From contig MFCS01000022.1 of assembly GCA_001776975.1 (NCBI GenBank), positions 1-52,519 of the forward strand: a stretch of DNA of 52,519 bases, given 5' to 3'. The position numbers were made by a program, and so were the translations under genes. Positions 49,053 to 52,519 of this stretch are shown one piece after another. Every line of letters begins with the position of its first letter. The stretch's first letter is position 1. The stretch comes from Candidatus Daviesbacteria bacterium RIFCSPHIGHO2_01_FULL_41_45. GTDB taxonomy: Bacteria > Patescibacteriota > Microgenomatia > Daviesbacterales > UBA10151. The notes under the pieces were generated by a model. The model was not told the origin of the DNA, made no database searches, and saw only the letters and a list, made by a program, of their open reading frames with translations.

Positions 49053-52000
49053 TTACTCCTCTCCTTTCTCTTCGACCGCTAAATTCTGTGCCATCTGCTC
49101 TTGCAAGTCTACAACTGGGATTGATTCCAACTCCTCCGCTGTACCTGTCTCTGTTACCTCTAGGACCTCCTTTAACTCTGCAACGCTCTGATCTATCTGT
49201 TTCTGAGCTGCCTCTGACTCCTCAGTTACTGGTGCCTCCTCAACTGTTTCAATCTTGGGATTAATTGTTCTAACATTAATATTCAACGATTGTAACTCCT
49301 TGACCAACACCTTAAATGATTCAGGAACAGAGGGTTGGGGAATATCCTCACCCTGGATAATGGCTTGATAAGCCCTGGTTCTATTTACCACATCATCTGA
49401 TTTGGTAGTTAACATCTCCTGCAAAATATAGGCTGCACCGTACGCCTCTAATGCCCAAACCTCCATCTCTCCCAAGCGCTGACCACCCATCTGAGCTTTT
49501 CCACCAAGAGGTTGTTGAGTTACCATTGAGTATGGTCCAGTTGAACGGGCATGCTGTTTATCCTCTACCATGTGTATTAACTTCAAAAAGTAGGATTTGC
49601 CTACAGTAATATCTTGATCAAAGTACTCTCCAGTTCTTCCATCTACCAGCTTCATCTTTCCCGAGACAGGTAGGTTAGCTTTCTTAAGCTCCTCAATCAC
49701 CACATCCTCTGGAACCTTTTCAAACACCGGTGCAGCTATCTTGTAGTCTAACTTTGTGGCTGCCATCCCTAAGTGGGTTTCTAGTAATTGCCCTAAATTC
49801 ATACGAGAAAGGATTGTCACTGGAGAGATAATAATATCAATTGGAGTACCATCCTCCATATGAGGCATGTCTTCTTGAGCCACAATTTTGGAGATAACCC
49901 CTTTGTTACCGTGTCGACCAGCTAATTTATCGCCAACTGTCACCTTTCTTAGTTGAGCTACCTTAACCTTAATTCTCTTCAGAGTACCAGCATCAAGCTC
50001 ATCACCCTCAGCTCGAGATAAAACATGAATTCCAGTAACAATTCCCCGCTCGCCGTGTGGCATTCTTAGTGAAGTATCTCTAACCTCTTTAGCTTTTTCT
50101 CCGAAGATAGCTCTAAGTAGTCTTTCTTCAGCCGTTAGCTCGGTCTCACCTTTTGGCTGAACTTTTCCAACCAATATATCATTTGGTCCAACGTTAGCTC
50201 CAACTCGGATAATCCCACCCTCATCTAGATTCCCTAAAGCCTCTTCGGAAACGTTGGGGATATCACGGGTTAGCTCATCTGGTCCCAGTTTAGTCTCAAC
50301 CACATCAGAGATGTACTCTTCAATATGAATCGAGGTTAAGGTATCTTGTTTGACCATTCTGTCGGAGATAACGATGGCATCTTCATATCCCAAACCTTCA
50401 TAATTCATGTAGGCTATCAATAAATTCTGTCCCAAAGCGAGCTCTCCATTATCGGTGGCTGTTCCGTCAACTAATAGATCTCCAGTTTTAACCTTCTGGC
50501 CAATTTTCGCTGCCGGACTCTGAGAATAACAGGTACTCTCAGGAGTGTTGACAAACTTTTTAATCTCAAAAGTGGCCTCTTCTTTTTTACCGCTCAAAGT
50601 TAGTTTATCGGCATCAACATAGCTCACTACTCCGTCAAAAGGGGCCCTAATAACCCGACCCATATTATCAGCAACTACTCTTTCCATGCCAGTTCCCACC
50701 ACCGGTGAATCAGGTATTAATAAAGGTACTGCTTGATTTTGCATGTGTGATCCCATTAAAGCCCGATTAGCATCATCGTGTGCTAAAAAGGCAATTAACG
50801 AGGCAGAAATTCCTACCACCTGTTGCGGGGCTACATCAATCAGTTGCACTCGGTCTGCGTCTGATTCAAAAAAGCTGCCATTAAATCTAACTGGTACTCT
50901 CTTTTGAGTCAAAAATCCATCCTCATCAACCGGAATGGTTGCTTCAGTAATATAATAATCTTCCTCGTCATCAGCTGTCATATAAGTAATCTCGTCTGTT
51001 ACCTTTGATCTACCACCTATTAAGGTCACTTTTTTATAAGGAGTCTGTAAAAATCCATACTCATCTACCTTCGAATAAAGGGCTAGGTAAGTGACCAATC
51101 CGATGTTTTGTCCTTCTGGGGACCTAATCGGGTCAATTCTACCGTATTGAGAATGATTGATATCGCGGATCGAGAAAGAGGCTCTCTCGCGGGTAATACC
51201 GCCCTGGCCGGTAACAGTTAGTCTTCTTAAGTGATCTACCTCTGACAAGGGGTTGGTTTGATCTAAAATTTGAGATAACTGAGAAGATCGGAAAAATTCA
51301 TTCACAGCAGCGATAATCGGCCGGGCGTTGACTAAACTACCAGGATTAATCTCAATGTCAGCTGACAGCAAAGACATTCTTTCTTTGATAACCCTCTCGA
51401 GCCTGAGTAGCCCTACCCAAAAAGCGTTCTGAGCCACTAATTCTCCTACCCTTCTAACCCGGCGGTTAGCTAGATGATCAATATCATCAACCTTACCAGC
51501 TCCATTTTGTAAGTTGATTAAATATTTTAAAGTAGAAACTATATCTTCTTTAGTTAAAATCCAATTTTCCGGAGTATTGGGGACATCCAGATTTAATTTC
51601 TTGTTGATCTTGTACCTACCCACTCGGGTCAGATCATAACGGCGGTTGTTGAAAAACATACCGTTAATTAAATTCTTAGCTGATTCTAAAACTACTGGGT
51701 CACCCGGCCTCATCTTTCTGAATATCTCCAAAAGCGCTTCATCGGTGTTTTTAGTTAGATCTTTATCTAAAGTTATCTCCATAAACTTGGTATCTTCAGA
51801 TGTATCAACATCCTTAAATAACTCTCTTAAAACTTCATCCTCTGAATAACCCAAGGCTCTTAAAAAGGTGGTAGCAGCAAACTTGCGACGTCTATCAATT
51901 TTAACCATCAGAACTCCGGTGCGAGAAACTGAGAACTCTAACCATGATCCATGTGAAGGTCTTAGTTCAGCTGAGTGTAATACCTTAGCAGTGATTGGGT

Positions 52001-52457
52001 CAGCAGTAGCTGAGAAAAATACCCCTGGGGCTCTGACAATTTGATTAACTACTACCCTCTCAATACCGTTGATAATAAAAGTTCCCTTAGAGGTCATGAG
52101 GGGGATGTCCCCTAAAAACACCTCCTGTTTATACTCTTCGTTAGTTTGTAAATTATTTAAGATCACCTTAACTCTCAGTGGGGCATCATATGAAACACCT
52201 TTTAAAACACACTTTTCGGGGGAAAAACGGGATTTACCTAAAACATATTCACCAAACTCTAACTTCCAATTTTTGCCGGTAAAATCTATTACCGGATTAA
52301 TCGAGGCAATAATTTCACCTATGCCCTCTTTGGTAAACCACTCATAAGACTCCCGTTGCAAGGAGGTCAGATCAAAACTTTTATTAGCCAAATCAGGGCG
52401 GTGACCCCAATAGGTTCTCAGACCATATGTTTGATGTGGTGCGCTTGTCTCAGGCAT
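49053..52457 (-). CDS. rpoB: RNA polymerase beta subunit
   Basis: A 1134-residue subunit with HRPDLANKSFDLTSLQRESYEWF at the N-terminus, the rifampicin region SSQLSQILDQTNPLSEVDHLRRLTVTGQGGITRERASF, PIRSPEGQNIGLV, GDKLAGRHGNKGVISKI and GGKAQMGGQRLGEMEVWALEAYGAAY. In the rifampicin pocket the usual SQFMDQ.NPL..LTHKRR..ALGPGG has LSQILDQTNPLSEVDHLRRLTVTGQGG, so His of HKR is retained as DHLRR only in part. An acidic tail of about 60 residues ends it. The 62 bases upstream, to the end of the window, show no clear promoter. Confidence 0.97.
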   Translation of the reverse strand: MPETSAPHQTYGLRTYWGHRPDLANKSFDLTSLQRESYEWFTKEGIGEIIASINPVIDFTGKNWKLEFGEYVLGKSRFSPEKCVLKGVSYDAPLRVKVILNNLQTNEEYKQEVFLGDIPLMTSKGTFIINGIERVVVNQIVRAPGVFFSATADPITAKVLHSAELRPSHGSWLEFSVSRTGVLMVKIDRRRKFAATTFLRALGYSEDEVLRELFKDVDTSEDTKFMEITLDKDLTKNTDEALLEIFRKMRPGDPVVLESAKNLINGMFFNNRRYDLTRVGRYKINKKLNLDVPNTPENWILTKEDIVSTLKYLINLQNGAGKVDDIDHLANRRVRRVGELVAQNAFWVGLLRLERVIKERMSLLSADIEINPGSLVNARPIIAAVNEFFRSSQLSQILDQTNPLSEVDHLRRLTVTGQGGITRERASFSIRDINHSQYGRIDPIRSPEGQNIGLVTYLALYSKVDEYGFLQTPYKKVTLIGGRSKVTDEITYMTADDEEDYYITEATIPVDEDGFLTQKRVPVRFNGSFFESDADRVQLIDVAPQQVVGISASLIAFLAHDDANRALMGSHMQNQAVPLLIPDSPVVGTGMERVVADNMGRVIRAPFDGVVSYVDADKLTLSGKKEEATFEIKKFVNTPESTCYSQSPAAKIGQKVKTGDLLVDGTATDNGELALGQNLLIAYMNYEGLGYEDAIVISDRMVKQDTLTSIHIEEYISDVVETKLGPDELTRDIPNVSEEALGNLDEGGIIRVGANVGPNDILVGKVQPKGETELTAEERLLRAIFGEKAKEVRDTSLRMPHGERGIVTGIHVLSRAEGDELDAGTLKRIKVKVAQLRKVTVGDKLAGRHGNKGVISKIVAQEDMPHMEDGTPIDIIISPVTILSRMNLGQLLETHLGMAATKLDYKIAAPVFEKVPEDVVIEELKKANLPVSGKMKLVDGRTGEYFDQDITVGKSYFLKLIHMVEDKQHARSTGPYSMVTQQPLGGKAQMGGQRLGEMEVWALEAYGAAYILQEMLTTKSDDVVNRTRAYQAIIQGEDIPQPSVPESFKVLVKELQSLNINVRTINPKIETVEEAPVTEESEAAQKQIDQSVAELKEVLEVTETGTAEELESIPVVDLQEQMAQNLAVEEKGEE

Positions 52458-52519
52458 CAGTTTTTTGCTTTCTTAGGGCAGATGAGCAAAACAACAAAAA
52501 GAAGCATACTTTCCCTAGT

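Overview
This window looks like part of the chromosome of a Patescibacteria (CPR) bacterium, probably of the Microgenomates group. The reasons are the almost gap-free gene packing, the AT-rich wall-to-wall ribosomal cluster that lacks rpmD (uL30), the many short secreted or single-helix proteins of unknown function, minimal versions of universal proteins, and a small zinc-ribbon protein of a type common in these genomes. UGA is read as stop throughout, so this is not one of the recoded CPR lineages. The group assignment is inferred from content only; no search was run.

Layout. 1-3.9 kb: two small plus-strand genes with a terminator, then a minus-strand operon of comM followed by four small membrane or secreted proteins. 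4.0-4.3 kb: RNase P RNA with a near-consensus promoter. 4.4-12.1 kb: a permease-like protein, miaA, a TrpR/YerC-like regulator, HU, an orphan gene, then rny-recX-recA, an rRNA-methyltransferase-like gene and tRNA-Pro(GGG). 12.1-18.2 kb: a SIMPL protein, a cysteine-free family-4-like uracil-DNA glycosylase, phosphomannomutase, a membrane protein, metK with a SAM-I riboswitch, a broken hydrolase gene and an AlkA-like glycosylase.

18.2-52.5 kb is essentially one giant minus-strand translation/transcription cluster in the order rpoB-rpoC-rpsL-rpsG-orf-(mini-Gre)-fusA-tuf-rpsJ-orf // rplC-rplD-rplW-rplB-rpsS-rplV-rpsC-rplP-rpmC-rpsQ-rplN-rplX-rplE-rpsN-rpsH-rplF-rplR-rpsE-rplO-secY-purD-adk-map-infA-rpmJ-rpsM-rpsK-rpsD-rpoA-rplQ-rplM-rpsI-M41 peptidase. 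It fuses the str, S10, spc and alpha operons with the S9/L13 pair. Leaders carry several candidate control elements: an attenuator before rplC, a terminator/promoter overlap before rpsJ, and hairpins at the start sites for tuf and for the mini-Gre/fusA unit.

The main accessory feature is a 3.6-kb mobile element (35461-39086) between rpsJ and rplC. It has perfect 19-bp terminal inverted repeats starting GGTAGTGGG, an 8-bp target duplication (ATAACTTG), a 5'-truncated IS1-like transposase at its right end, and cargo genes: a 61-aa basic protein, a 659-aa protein of unknown function with a conspicuously GC-rich 3' end, and a GNAT-like protein. This is the strongest candidate in the window for something undescribed. 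Other notable points are a tripled palindrome (GTATGGATWCATAY) including one copy at the regulator's own promoter, a stand-alone M41 protease domain, an N-domain-only GreA-like protein, RNase Y without a membrane anchor, purD inside the spc cluster with a rewritten N-terminal motif, and an Asn-to-Gly change in the RNA polymerase NADFDGD motif.
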